DNA from: Gambelia wislizenii
Lineage: Eukaryota; Chordata; Lepidosauria; Squamata; Crotaphytidae
NCBI GenBank assembly: GCA_030847615.1
Contig: JAUMIR010000005.1
Location: 248,100,645-248,164,644 of the forward strand
Direction: 5' to 3'
Length of the DNA: 64,000 nt
The position numbers and the translations under genes were made by a program. This document shows, one piece after another, positions 1 through 11,988 of the stretch. The stretch's first letter is position 1. Every line of letters starts with the position of its first letter. The notes below the pieces were generated by a model that was not told the DNA's origin, searched no databases, and saw nothing but the letters and a program-made list of their open reading frames with translations.

Positions 1-1415
1 TGACAAATCCTTTCCGGCTATGCTAATAGCATTTTAATGGTGGAATACTTTGCAAATGAGAGAGGAAGCAAGTTCCTTTGTTTAGGTGAGGGAAGACTAA
101 TGAGGGTAGTTCACAGGTTTCCAGTTGCCAGCCTGGCAAATGGGATTACCCATATGTATGTGCCTTCAATTGTCTTGCAAATTAGCATTTCTTTTAGAAT
201 TTAGATGTCCACTCCTTAAGTGCATTCTTGACTAAGAAATGTTTGTCTTTGGGTTTTCCCCAGGTTTATGTTAAAGGCTGCACTATGTGGAAGACCACGT
301 TTGACCTAATTATTAAATATTGCCAATTATTGATACAAATATGGGGCTGGGGGTTTCAGAGCAGGTAACAATAATGACCAAGTTTTCACATACCAAACCT
401 TCCTTTATGTAAAAGTAGCTAATAGGGCTGAGTAGGTCATGCCCAGAGAAGGTGGCCATGCCTTCAAGTAATCCAGCTGGGTTTGGACTTTGAGACAAAT
501 GTCCAGGGCTCTGCTAATGACCACTCGGAGAATGAGTTTTGGGCAACAGGGCCCAGCAGCATGCCAGGGCTCACCTTGGCTTTCCCTGCTCATTATAACA
601 TCTTATTTTGTAAAAATTTTGTATAGCTAAATCTAGTGGGCTGGCTGTGTGATGTTGTTTTTTTAACCTTAAAAACATGTTATCTTTTTCTACACAAAAT
701 GGTGCTTATTCCCTAGCAAATGTGTTTAGCATTAGGGTAACAGAAGCCAAGTCCAAGTCTAAACATTCTATTCTTGTATTCATAACTTAAGTGAATTTTA
801 AATGAAAAACTAAATATGCTCAGAGTAATTTTTTGAAACCAAGGTTGGGAAATAGTTAAGGCTTTTCCTCTGAATTATCAGGAACATATACAGAATGATG
901 GGGAAGAAAGAAGAATGAATAGCTATATACAAGTTTGCCTAAACCAATACCATTAAGCGCAGCATTTAAAATTACCTAGCTGAACCACTGTATACCTTTG
1001 GTGTTGCTCACTATAGGAATTTTTACTGTATTTTCTTCCTGACACCATCAAATGTTAATTGGGCTGGTTTGAGACTGACTCTGAAGGGAAAAGCAACTGG
1101 TACGCTTCTGTTTAAAACCAGCCTTATGCAGAGGTAACTAATAGTTTGCACAGTTCCAAATGTAATTGACATTTTGCCATACACGACAGAAAGGATCTGT
1201 GAGAGACAGTCATGCACAGCACGGGATCACTACCGAAAAGGCACCCAGCAGCCTTCACAGAAGAAGAAATTCAGAGCAAGTCCTGTTTTAGATGAAAAAT
1301 GGGTGGAATGCACATAAGGGAGAAAGGACTGAGAATGCAGTTGTATCCACACATGGAACTCAGTGGGCACTCACTTCAGAACTATCATGCAAAGTTCTAG
1401 CTACTCCATGTGTGT
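1..1415. other. Unannotated AT-rich stretch
   Basis: I see no coding exon, RNA gene or clear repeat here. The open frames are short, lack recognisable motifs, and look like chance frames in AT-rich DNA. Confidence 0.6.
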
Positions 1416-1665
1416 AGCCCTGGTGGCGCAGTGGTTAAATGCCAGTACTGCAAGCCACCACGTCGCAAGTTCGATTCCAGCTGGCTCCAAGGTTCACTCA
1501 GCCTTCCATCCTTTCGTAGGTCGGTAAATTGAGTACCCAGCTTGTGGGGGGCAATTAGCTAACACACATTGGAAACTGTTTAATGCAGTGTAGATGTGTA
1601 AATAGCTATTGCTTAAAAACAATTTGTAAGCCACTCTGATAGCCTTGTGGCTGAAGAGCGGGGTA

Positions 1666-1700
<35 letters not shown>

Positions 1701-1702
1701 AA
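1416..1702 (+). mobile_element. tRNA-derived SINE, squamate type (copy 1)
   Basis: The head AGCCCTGGTGGCGCAGTGG resembles a tRNA A box. The segment AGTTCGATTCC at 1468-1478 is a good RNA polymerase III B box. The body ends with a short hairpin-like segment (GCCACTCTGATAGCC...GAAGAGCGG) followed by (AAAT)n at about 1667-1700. A second copy lies at 5476-5745. A non-autonomous element, transcribed by Pol III and moved by a partner LINE, is the family expectation. The layout resembles Sauria-type SINEs; the exact subfamily is not determined. Confidence 0.9.
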
Positions 1703-2004
1703 TAGTCTTGCTTGCTACAGCCATCTACACTTATCAACATGTGAACTAAATATCGTGCTTCCATTGCTCCTTGAACTGTATAGTCTTTCCTTTCCATGAT
1801 TAACCTAAGAAGAGTGCTCATGTTCTAGTATATATTTCCAAGATGGCTGGTGAATTCTAGGAGTAATGATCCAAAACAACAACAACAACAATATACTTTT
1901 CCAAGTTCTGCCATTTCTACTGCAAAAACACTAATAGTCTTGGCCAGGTCACTTTCTCTCTGGTCTTACTCTCTTGAACTTGTCATTGATAAAATGAGTA
2001 TTAT

Positions 2005-2843
2005 AGTCAGCAAATCTGTGCTTAAGTCTGTTCAGCAGTTCACATACCTGGGAAGCACTATCTCCTCAGATGCCAAGATTGACAAAGAGATCGATCACAG
2101 ATTAGCAAAGGCACATAGCGCATTTGGAAGACTTTACAAAAGAGTCTAGAGTAATAAACACCTGAGGCGAAATACAAAAATCAGTGTGTATAGAGCCATC
2201 GTACTGTCTATTCTCCTTTATGGGTCTGAAACATGGGTCACCTATTGCCACCACTTATGACTCCTCGAACACTTCCATCAGCGCTGTTTACGCACAATCC
2301 TAAATATACACTGGACTGACTATCTGACGAATGTTGCTGTCCTTGAGCAAGCAGGGATCACCAGCATTGAGGCCATGATATTGAGAACACAGCTGCGCTG
2401 GACAGGGCATGTTTCTAGGATGGAGGACCATCGCCTCCCCAAAATAGTATTCTACGGTGAACTCGCCATGGGTCAGCATAAGAGGGGTGCTCCAAAAAAG
2501 CAATACAAGGACTCCCTGAAACAGCACCTCAGGCTCGGCCAAATTGATCACCAACAATGGTCCACCCTGGCTTCACATCAGGAGGCATGGAGACACACTA
2601 TCCACAATGCTGCAGCCTTATTTGAAAACTCACGCCGGACAAGTCTTGAAGAGAAACGACAACACAGAAAAAATCACAACCCGGAAACATCACCCAAGGA
2701 AACCTGCTGCTGTACTTTCTGCAACCGGACTTGTCTATCTCGGATTGGCCTTTTTTAGTCATCAGCGCACTTACAGAAAGCGCCGGATGAGTCCTTCCTG
2801 AATCTTCGTTTGCGAAGAGAAGCCAGAGAGAGAGAGAGAGAGG
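2005..2843 (+). mobile_element. 5'-truncated LINE, zinc-finger-tail family (copy 1)
   Basis: This copy holds the thumb and C-terminal part of a non-LTR reverse transcriptase ORF, spread over frames opened at about 2005-2149 and 2375-2758. Motifs seen are QQFTYLGSTISSD, then WTGHVSRMEDHRLPK, then a C-terminal finger CCTFCNRTCLSRIGLF followed by H and C ligands. It ends in a (GA)n run at 2826-2843. A TAG at 2147-2149 replaces the Trp codon that is intact in the copy at 57.5-58.5 kb, and further frameshifts follow. The protein would act in target-primed reverse transcription if intact, but this copy is dead. The clade is not assigned; RTE-like or R4-like are both possible. Confidence 0.85.
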
Positions 2844-2986
2844 GAACTTTCAGCCCAAGAACAAAATTTATTATTGGAGAAGTTCTCAGGGGCACATTAC
2901 AATGCTTTAGGAGAGCATTTCATTTTATATATTTTTAGACCAGAAGACCATAGTGTACAAAAACTGGGAAGCCAATGAACAATGGC

Positions 2987-3347
2987 ATAGTCTCCAGCAT
3001 TTTACGGATGAAAACTGGAATATGTGTGGCCAAGCAATATCAGATGTGGTTACTCATAAGATGACGAAAGTTGTGAATGAGGAAGAACATACCATGCACA
3101 AGAGGTTATAGCAGTTTGCATTTCCCTCAGTTTATTGGGAAGGTTTCTGCCACTGCTCTCCCCCTTGCTAAGTTCATGACATGCAAACTATTCTTGGACT
3201 TTGAGCTCAGTTTGCAGTGATTGAAGTAAGCTGAGGACAAAGGGGAAAGGTGGGAAGAGAAAAGTGAAATGGATATTTTAAAAGAAGCTGAAAAAGTGGG
3301 ATGACAGAGGATTAATCTGTATGTCCCTGATAAACTGGAACAGGGTA
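2987..3347 (+). mobile_element. TACCCTCCAAC-type DNA element (degenerate copy)
   Basis: This sequence aligns by eye over most of its length with the element at 4513-4886: the shared track includes 'gaggaagaacata', 'cacaagagg', 'cagtttgc', 'gaagtaagctgagg' and 'cagaggattaat'. Its ends (TAGTCTCCAGC and AACAGGGTA) are decayed versions of the other copy's inverted ends. There is no coding capacity. Minus-strand and second plus-strand relatives lie at 28255-28620 and 52790-53215. Confidence 0.65.
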
Positions 3348-4512
3348 TGTCATGGGGAAAGGACTGTTGATACCTGGGGAATCCCAGAAAGCCATATTCA
3401 GAGGAGACCTAGGACCTGGAATCCCTCATTCTGCATTAATACAGACTACTGTGAGATGTATAAAAGCTAAAGCAGTGAAGATCATGACAGTACTAAATGG
3501 CAGTGATGATATACAAAGTGGCTCCCTAGCTTCAGATGCATGGAAGCAGGTCTGATTAGCCAATGGTGAATAAAATGCAGATGTTCATTTTCCTCTTGTG
3601 TCACAGTTGTGATATTCAGAAAAAAATCTTAGAAGTATACCTTGAGCAATCCCTAATTTGAGTGAAATCTTGCTTATGGTCACATTTGAAAAAAAAATCC
3701 TAAAAATATTACAAAGAAAATTAGATTTGCCTTCTTATTGGTATGTAAATGCAGCTCTTGCTCTAAAATCAGTGTGGGCTTCTGGAACATTTTTTATTAA
3801 AGATAGGTTGTTTTCCCTATATGTCATACTGGTAATGGTTCAATTTGCCTGATGTTCCTTATATGATGTTCCTTAGATGCTAGATTTGATTATTTCAAAA
3901 TTCCTTTTACTGCCAGGACTTTCATAAAGGTCATGAGCATCCTGCCTAATTAAATCTCTTCAGAACGAAAAAGAGGGTGAGTCATCGATTGCCAGCAGGG
4001 AAATGAAAAAGTACGGTAGCTTAATATTCACCTCACACCCACCCACACTTGCAACAACCACAATATGCTAAGCAATAGCACATGTATACACTTGTCCATG
4101 GAGAGGTGTCTATACATCATTGCATTCAACAGTCAGAAATGACACTTCAGTCTTTGGAATGCATTTGTTCACCAGCATATTGCTGTTTACAAAATGGCAC
4201 TAGACGGGGAAGGAACCTTTATTTGTTTTTCAAAAACTGGCTAAACATGGGAGAGTAAGTATTTAGAAAATTTAATATTTCTTCTATAGCTTCCTTTAGG
4301 GGTCCAGAAAAGGAGCATTTCCATGGAGAAACTGGGCCTATCCTTACTGTGTGCATTAATGTTGGCATTTCTCAAGCAGATGTGTGACGTTTGGAGAATT
4401 GTACAGTACAGATGGGCAACTATGACTCTTCAGACATTTGGCCTACAGTTCTGACCTATCCCACATAGACATATTTTAGGCCATGGGTGGGCAGCATGGC
4501 TCTCCACAGGCA
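3348..4512. other. Unannotated stretch
   Basis: No gene or repeat is recognisable. The short frames at 3352-3555 and 3658-3852 have no family resemblance that I can name. Confidence 0.5.
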
Positions 4513-4886
4513 TACCCTCCAACATTTCACAGATAAAACCCAGGACATGTGGGGCCAAGCAACTTACAGTGTGATCAAGAGGGCAAAAGTTATTAATGGG
4601 GAAGAACATACAAGCCACAAGAGGCTGCAGCAGTTTGCTTTTCCTTGAGCCTAAATGGGAAGGGCATGATTCTGCTTTTCCTCTTCTCTTTCCCCCTGCT
4701 GAGATAATTGAGTTCAAACTTTTTTTGCATTTTACAATCAATTTGCAGCAACTGAAGTAAGCTAAGGGCAAAAGCGAGAAGTGGGAGGAAGAAAGAAAAA
4801 CTGGAACATTTTATAAGTAATTGAAAAATGGTGTGGCAGAGGATTAATTGGGACTATCCTTGACAAATTGGGACAGTTGGAGGGTA
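4513..4886 (+). mobile_element. Non-autonomous DNA element with TACCCTCCAAC inverted ends
   Basis: The left end TACCCTCCAACATTTCACAG and the right end ACAGTTGGAGGGTA form an 11-bp inverted repeat. Both sides are flanked by CA, so a 2-bp duplication is possible but weak. The interior is non-coding. This is the best-preserved of four copies in the window and can serve as the reference for the family. Confidence 0.75.
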
Positions 4887-4918
4887 CAAACTATTATATT
4901 TAACATCAGGGGTTATGA

Positions 4919-5392
4919 AATACAACCCTCCAGCACAAGAGCAGAGTTCAAGCACGAGCACTGTGATGCAAGGTCCTTAGTGTCTTCCAGTTGTGGCAAG
5001 GATTCAGCAGAGTAACAGCTTCTTGGTCAAAAGACATTTACTAAATAGAACAGAACAGTAAGTATCAGCAATCTGCCAACAACTCCATAGACTGAATAAC
5101 CCACAATTGTGTGTGCAAAGCCTCCTGGTTTATATAGACCCAAATTGGCTGATGCAAGCTTCTGAAATTACCTAGTCATTGCAACAGGTGCATCAGATCT
5201 AGCCATGAGCTCATCTCATCCAGGTGTTCCTAATTAGCTGCTGCCTTGAGTTTTAGCCTTGGACAAATTGGCTTGGACGTTTCAAGGCTGCCTCAGCTGA
5301 ACACACGTTGTCTCTGAGACTCCCTTTCTGTTTAGCATCAGTAATGTCTATTTCTAATATATTTGGGAAATCTACAAACCCTGACATTTAAA
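4919..5392 (-). mobile_element. Probable solo LTR, minus strand
   Basis: Read on the minus strand, the segment opens TGTCAGGGTTTGTAG and carries a TATA-like TCTATATAAACC (complement of 5131-5142). It continues to about 4919, where the plus strand reads TGAAATACAACCC, giving TG...CA ends. No internal retroviral sequence adjoins it and the flanks show no clear 5-bp duplication. The call rests on promoter-like layout only. Confidence 0.4.
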
Positions 5393-5475
5393 ACAGCCAC
5401 AGAGATCACTTGGGCCTCCAGTGACAGATAGAAGAGCACTTACAAGCTATGTACCTCCTCCTTTTAGGGGATTGG

Positions 5476-5745
5476 AGCCCTGGTGGCGCAGTGGTTAAAT
5501 ACCAGTCCTGCAAGTCACCACGTTGCAAGTTCGATTCCAGAAGGCTCCAAGGTTCACTCAGCCTTCCATCCTTTCGTAGGTCGGTAAAATGAGTACCCAG
5601 CTTGTGGGGGCAATTAGCTAACACACATCAGAAACTGCTTAATGCAGTGTAGATGTGTAAATTGCTATTGCTTAAAACAATTTGTAAGCCGCTCTGATAG
5701 CCTTGTGGCTGAAGAGCAGGGTATTAATATAATATAATATAATAT
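5476..5745 (+). mobile_element. tRNA-derived SINE, squamate type (copy 2)
   Basis: This is nearly the same sequence as the SINE at 1416-1702, with the same B box (AGTTCGATTCC) and the same terminal GAAGAGC segment. The tail differs: (TAATA)n at about 5724-5745 in place of (AAAT)n. Confidence 0.9.
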
Positions 5746-7427
5746 GAATACAACCACATCTAGAACAGGCTGCTTACCCAATTCCTAGACCCAAGAACTA
5801 CCGGTTAACAGAGCCTATGTCTTATCAGAACTCAACTTCAGTTTATTGGCCCTCATCCTGCCCACTACAGCATGTAGGCACTGCTCCAGCACCTGTATGG
5901 CTCCAACTCTGATGATGAGAAATAGAGATGAGTGTCATCAACATACTGGCAGCACCCCATTCCAAACACCCTGGTGGCACATACTGACAGCACCTCACTC
6001 CAAATCCCCAGTGGCTTCATGTACATATTGAACAGCATGGGGGATAAGATGGAACTCTGCGGCACCCTGCAGTTTAATCACTATGGGGCTGAACAGCAAT
6101 CCCACAATGCTACTCTCTGAAACAGGCCATCCAAGTAGGAGCGGAACCACTGTAGAACAGTGCTTCTACACCCTTCCCACAGAGCCTGTCCAGTAAGATA
6201 CCATGATCAATAGTATCAAAAGCTGCTAAGAGATCCAGGAAGATCGACAGGGTGGCACTCCCCTATCTTTCCCCCAGAGTAGGTTATCAGTCAGAGGAAC
6301 TAAGGCCATTTTTACAGTGCCATGCCCTGGCCTGAAACTAGACTGAAATGGGTCCAGATAATCTGTTTCCTCCCAAAATGCCTGAAGTTACCCAACCACC
6401 ACATGCTCAAGCACCTTGCCCAAAAAGGGAATATTTGCAATAGGGCAGTAGTTCCCATATAGGGTTCAAAGAGGTCTTTTCAGGAGAGGGCACACCACTG
6501 CAAGACAGCAGGCACCTCCCCTGAGAAAGTGGGCATTTATCACCCCCTGGACCCAACTGGTCAATCCATCCCTGCTACATTTTATCAGCCAAGGGTCAAG
6601 CTTACATGTGGTAGGCCAAACTGCTTCAAGTGTCTTGTTCACATTATCAGGCCTCAATAACTGAAACTGATCCCATAAAAACTGACTAGATGGTATATTG
6701 GACATCTCCCTAGGCTGTGTACCAAGTGTGGTGTCAAGTACCAAGTGGATGTGAGCAACTTTTTCCTTAAAGTACCTAGCAAATTTTTATAGCAGGTAGC
6801 CATAGGTTGCATACCTGAGCTTACTGGGCCTGTAGCCAAAAGACTCCTCACCACTTGGAAAAGTCATACTGTACAGGAGGTGGAGGATGTAGCCCTAGAG
6901 GTATAATATGATTTTTTTGGCCTGCCTCTCTGCTTTACAGTAGGCACAATGAAGAGTGTTTGCCAATTTCCAGTCATATTCACTCCAAGACCTATGCCAC
7001 CTGCATTCTAGTGGCCATCTACCCTGCTTTGTTGCCTACAGATCTTCTGTATACCAAGGTGAAATTTGGGCTCCACAACACTAGACTGGGCACTTAGGAA
7101 CAGTTGTATGGATAGCCCTTTCTGTCTCTCCATTCCATAGCGAAACCAAGGCCTCAATAGAATTGCTAGCCCTGTCAGCAGGAAAATCCCCCAGAGCATT
7201 TCGGAATCTTTCAGATTCCATAAGTCTCTGGGGGAAGACCATCTTAATAGGTCCCTCACCCTATCATGGAGGATCTGCTATCACCAAATGAAACTGCTTG
7301 AGGAAATGATCTGATCATGACAAAGGGGTTGTTGAAATCTCCCCTAAAACCAGATCATCCTTGTGATGGGCCTGCCTCTGACCAAATGGAAAGTGAGAAT
7401 TAGGAAACCACTCTCAGAGCAGGACAC

Positions 7428-7799
7428 TGTAATGGGAGGAGTTTCAAAGAGTTTTGAAGTAATGCTTGTTAGTTGGTAGTGTCAATTTTGGCTGGAGTTT
7501 GACTGAGTTTGCTTGAGATGAGGTTTTGAGTGAGGTTTGAATCTGTGGAGGTTGTGTGCATTGGCTGTGAAGTCTGAATGCATTGAGGCTGACTGGAACA
7601 AACAGTGAATGAGTCTGGGATTTATCTGATAGTTATTAAGATCTATAACCATCCACCTGTGTACTGCTACATTTGTGGTTTGTCACCTCAGAGTGATATT
7701 CAAGGCTGTTAAGCAAGTAACAACTATAACCTTAATAAATCAAGCTGTTTGTTTGTTCATACAATTCAGACTCACTGTGATTCATTCTATTTAAACACA
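7428..7799 (+). mobile_element. Probable solo LTR inside the L2/L3-like LINE
   Basis: This block interrupts LINE sequence that is recognisable on both sides. It starts TGTAATGGGAGG and ends TTTAAACACA, giving TG...CA, and has an AATAAA at 7733-7738 placed as a poly(A) signal. A matching short target duplication is not visible, which leaves the boundaries tentative. Confidence 0.45.
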
Positions 7800-8339
7800 G
7801 TTTATAGGCACGCTTACCAAGAAATGCCACACATCCACATATACGTTCCTTGCTATAAAGGTTGAACCCCAGCCCAGATAAAGGAGAACAAGGGGGAGAA
7901 TTAGAAGGAAGGTGGCAGGAACTGAGGGTGGAGATGGCCAGGCTGAACAGTTTGGTAAATTTGGCTAGCACATTTTGTGGTTGCCTCAAGGTTCCTGACA
8001 CAATCCTCCACCTGCCTGACAGCAAAAACCAGATCCAGGGCATGCCCTGCCTCATGTATTGAACCAATGATGTGCTGAGAGAGCCCCATGGTTATCATGG
8101 TAGTCATGAAGTCTTGAGCCAACCCTTGGTATCTATGCTTAAATCTCTCAGAACTACAGTCCTTGGGTATTCCAACACAACCTCCAAGACCACCTTGGCC
8201 AGCTTAGGCAAGGAGACTGCTGGGCAGCAGGGCAGCACATGAGCAATATCCCTGTTCTATGCCTCTGGCCTAACACAAGGTACAAAGCCTTAAAACTCAT
8301 GCCTGGACAGATAGATTTCCACATGAGGAAGATGGAATT

Positions 8340-9225
8340 AGGTTTTCCTTAGGGTTTTTCCGGGCTGTGAGGCTGCATTCTAGAATAGTTTCTTTCTGAC
8401 ATTTCACCTGCATCTGTGGCTGGCATCCTCAGAGAATGGTTGGGTAGGTGTGTGTGGAGTTTATATGCTGTGAACCCCTGTTGGGGAGGATATGTAAATT
8501 TGTGTAATTGAATGGTTAGTTTCTGGATATAGAAATGCAAGGCTCATTAGTGTCTGTTTGTCTAATGGTTGGTTGATGGGCCATTATCTGCTGGAAATCC
8601 TCTTGTCCCTGGGTGGGTGGAATTCTTTTGTAAGTGTTGAGTTTTGATTCTATTGTATTTCAAAACTGGGAGCCAGATTTTGTTTACTTTTAAGGTTTCT
8701 TCTTTCCTACTGAAGTTGTCCAGGAGTTTGTGGATTTCAATAGCTTCTCTGTGCATTCTGACATGATAGTTGTTGGCCTGGCCTAGAATTTATGTGTTTT
8801 TAAATAGCATTTTGTGTCCAGGTTGGTTGATCACATGTTCTGCTACTGCTGATTTTTCTGGCTGGCCCAGTCTGCAGTGTCTCTCATGTTCCTTGATTCG
8901 TGTTTGCACACTGTGTTTAGTGGTCCCTATGTAAACTTGTCCACAGATGCATGGTATGCGGTAAACTCCTGCAGCTGTGAGAGGGTTTCTTTTGTCCTTC
9001 GCTGAGCATAGCATTTCTTGGATTTTTTTTATTGGTCTATAGATAGTTTGGAGGTTGTGTTTCCTCATCAGTTTCCCTATTCTGTCTGTGATTCCTTTGA
9101 TGTATGGTAAAAATACCTTCCCTTTGGGTGGCTGTTTTTCTTCTTCATTCCTGTAGCCTCACAGCCCAGAAAAAACCCAAGGAAAACCTATGGATGCCAG
9201 CTGTGAAAGCCTTCGACTTCACATT
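8340..9225 (-). mobile_element. 5'-truncated Penelope-like retroelement with 12-bp TSD
   Basis: The 12-bp GAAGATGGAATT occurs on both sides (8328-8339 and 9226-9237). The left edge reads TTAGGGTTTTTCCGGGCTGTGAGG and the right edge carries its near-complement (CCTCACAGCCCAGAAAAAAC), so the two ends form a terminal inverted repeat. The coding part (8790-9068, minus) is a GIY-YIG endonuclease; the reverse transcriptase is missing. The element lies within the minus-strand L2/L3-like LINE and is therefore younger than it. Confidence 0.88.
8790..9068 (-). pseudogene. Penelope GIY-YIG endonuclease fragment
   Basis: The 92-codon frame contains GVYRIPC near residue 34 and VYIG near residue 45, followed by TKHSVQTRIKEHERHC. 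These are the paired GVY and YIG motifs, the Arg helix (R-x2-EH) and the conserved C/H residues of Penelope-type GIY-YIG domains. In the family this domain follows the reverse transcriptase and nicks the target DNA. Here only the last part of the ORF survives. The downstream codons at 8562-8756 (EIHKLLDNFSRKEE) are probably the adjoining, out-of-frame part of the element. Confidence 0.88.
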
Positions 9226-10013
9226 GAAGATGGAATTCTTATTGATGATAGCAATTCCTCCCCCCCACCCGCTGCCCAGCCCTCCCACCTTAATTAGTGC
9301 TGTACTGAGTATCTGGGTGGACAAAGCTGGGAGAGATCAGCTCCTCCAAGCTCATCTACCCAGGTCTCTGTGATACATACCAGGTTGGCTCCTTCATCCA
9401 CAACCAAGTCATGGACAGTAGTTGTTTTAATATGGATCAATCTGGCATTCAGTAGCAGCACCTTTCCTAGTCATCATGGCATCCATGCAAGGTCTGGCAG
9501 TGGAGTTATTTGTGAGAAGGGCCACAGCAGATGTTCTGTTTGGTACCTACCTGATGGAGAACTGCCAGAGAGTACACATGGCTCAGGTGAAATCATCACA
9601 GCAATAGCCCGTTGCAATTTATGTATCTTCATTTCTAGATTAAAAGATTGCAGTTGAGTCAAACTGATTATGCAGATGTGGAATATTTTAAGTTGAGCAC
9701 TTTTTCAAAACATTTATACACATCTGTAATAAGTTACTACAAAGGGAAGAACAAAATAACTCTTCACAGGTAATTGAATGAGTGGGAATGAAGTGTCATT
9801 ATTCACTTAAGAAGTAACGGTTTCTGATTAGTTTTTAAAAATTACTCTTAAAGGGCAGCTTTAGAAACATTTTGACAGCATTTTTTCAATTTTCACACCA
9901 TTTTCTCTTAAATAATCCATGGTGCTTGAAGGGGGAATGAATAGCCTACAAGTTGACAAAGGTGGGTAGGAGTGGAAAGAACAAAAGTGATGCAGCCAGG
10001 GGACAAAGTGAGG

Positions 10014-10353
10014 GCATGCCCCGCCATAAGAATTCCTTCTTCTCCTCCCCATTTTTTTTCATTCATCCCAAATTTCAAGCATTGCAGTTAACTCATATCT
10101 TAAGTTGAGCATTTAAGAAATACAGTTTAAGCACCCAAAGAAAAGAGACTGGCAAAGTTACCAACATAGGAATGTAAGGGTTATAGGAAGGGGTGCAAAC
10201 AAAGCAAATGTAAGGGTTATAGGTGTGAATGATTTTCAATGCCTCACCCTCTGGAATGTGAGAAATTTGGGGACTGCAGGAAGATTTCATGGGGGAGGTA
10301 CAATTCTTCTTTATGGATCAATGTATTCATTTTAATCTCACTATAGCTATACC
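10014..10353 (+). repeat. Three-copy interspersed repeat, GTAGCTATGGGG ends (copy 1)
   Basis: It shares an ordered set of words with 21421-21725 and 27115-27473: 'cattgcagt', 'ttgagcatttaagaaa', 'aaagttacca', 'aggtgtgaatgattttca' and 'gagaaatttgggga'. The right end reads CTATAGCTATACCCC. There is no coding capacity. The ends suggest a DNA transposon relic; the left edge is approximate. Confidence 0.6.
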
Positions 10354-11784
10354 CCTGCATGCAACAGATCAATGGCTAAAGTTAATAGTACAGATTGTAA
10401 GACATGGTGCTCAGAACAGCCTTCCTTAGCCTGGCATTTTTCAGATGTGTTTAGGAATAAACCCCACCAGTGCTGGTCAGAAACTGGATTATGGGTTTGT
10501 ATACATCTGGCATATGCCACATGGAGGAAAAACTGCCCAGTAATGGACAATATAACCACAATTCAGTACAGCCCTACCCAACGTGAACAGAAATGCATCC
10601 GATTTTCAAGTTCACTAAGAGTTAACAAAATGTGTTAAGCCCTTTTTACTACCATTCCAATCTCTGCGCATATCTACAGATCTCCCCCTGTCCCCCCCTG
10701 CAAGTTCAGATTCCCCCCCTCCCCCCACCATTCTTTGGGAAGAAGAGGTGAGGCAAGATAGAGTCACAAACATTTGATTTCAATAGTTCTGCTCCCCTGG
10801 GTAGTGACTTGCTGGAAAAAGAATGTGGTGAAAATTCTGGTCAAGTGACAAGACGGTGCTTTAAAAGTGGTGGAATTTGGTAAAAACTGGCCTTTATCAG
10901 CTTTTCAGAAGCCAATATGGTCAGGTTGTTTTCCTTGCTAGATCAGTGGAGGAAAAAAGTGATTTGACTGGTAACCCTAGGTACATATTCTACAACAATT
11001 AACAGAAATAATTGTTATCTTAATTAATGTTTTCTGTGAGGAATGGATTAATGTGGCAAAAACAATAAGGTATGCAAGGTACCGGTATGTAGGATGTGCA
11101 CCCAGAAACAGAAATACAAATTCCACCTCACTTTTTTTCCAGAACTTCTGTAGCTTCTGGGAGATCTCTCTCGCCTTTCCCCTTCCCTGAAGTGGCATTT
11201 CCCTTATATAGTGCTTTCATTCATAGAATTCAGAATCCTTGCTTCTGCTTGTCTTCCACCCCCACACAAGAATGCATCAACAATCCCTCTGACTGCAGCC
11301 TTAGAATACTGAGGCCCTTTAGTAAGATGGTATCCACTTAGTAGCATTCAAAACCCTCCTTGAGGGCTTTCCCTCTTTCATCCTATTGATGGGACACAGA
11401 ACGGGTGGTTCAGTATCCTCTGACATGCTTTCAAGCAATTAAAATTTCACAGATGGCTGGGAAGGTTTGTGAGGACAATAACAAGGGTGGCCTGAAACTG
11501 GCCGAATGCCCTGCTGTAACTTCTGGCCTAGTGGACCGTGCAACCTGTGATGGAGGTCCTGTTCTAAACTGGGGGCAAACTCGGTGAAGGCCTCTATTGT
11601 CCTAAATTTCTGCATGGTGCGGGATTATATTGCATTAATTGCTACAGTAGAGTAGCAGCACTTCCTAATGATTCAGAGCACGTGAATGCTGAAATCAAAT
11701 GTTCTCAAACATGCTGTTGTTTCCTTCCTCCTGTACTTCTCCTATAAGAAGTTTTAGGCCTTGGACCTTCCTTGTAGTGTTGTA
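10354..11784. other. Unannotated stretch
   Basis: I found no gene or identifiable repeat. There is a C-rich patch at about 10683-10732 and otherwise only short chance frames. Confidence 0.5.
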
Positions 11785-11988
11785 CAGGTTCAATTTGGTA
11801 TGCACAGTTTCACTTATCCACGCATGAAAAAAATATGTTCTCTCTAGGCATTTCTAGGTCCTCCAGTGTGATTCTATGGTCAGCTTCTGCCATTCATTGA
11901 AAATAATAGGCTTCCCTATTATCCACAGTTTCAGATATCCACAGGAGGGTATTCTGGCATCTCTCCCATGGATATGGGGGTTGATCTG
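11785..11988 (+). mobile_element. Tigger/pogo-like MITE, TA target site (copy 1)
   Basis: The left end CAGGTTCAATTTGG and the complement of the right end (CAGATCAACCCCCATATCC) are imperfect inverted repeats flanked by TA at 11783-11784 and 11989-11990. Internal phrases 'cagtttcacttatccac', 'ttctctctagg' and 'ttctaggtcctcca' recur at 50843-51102. It is non-coding. Confidence 0.75.

Larger units (their letters stand above)
5750..9665 (-). mobile_element. Degenerate L2/L3-like LINE ORF2, split by two insertions
   Basis: The minus strand carries, from high to low coordinate, a decayed ORF2. At about 9370-9480 is an endonuclease N-terminus (LLLNARSINNK...LVCITETW). At 7901-8122 is the endonuclease C-terminal part (MGLSQHIIGSIHEAGHALDL). 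At 7008-7259 is the linker (EPKFHLGIQKICRQQ). At 6466-6744 is a pre-RT segment (VNKTLEAVWPTTCKLDP). At 5865-6065 is the RT core (SILSPMLFNMYMKPLG, then CQYVDDTHLYFS, where the usual YADD reads YVDD). Stops and frameshifts break it throughout. An LTR (7428-7799) and a Penelope-like element (8340-9225) interrupt it. It is much older than the L2 at 58.5-61.8 kb. Confidence 0.85.

Noticed and set aside
1468..1478. Possible tRNA gene (A- and B-box-like motifs)
   Set aside because: The motifs belong to a SINE head. There is no cloverleaf with an anticodon arm that I can draw, and the same body and tail recur at 5476-5745.
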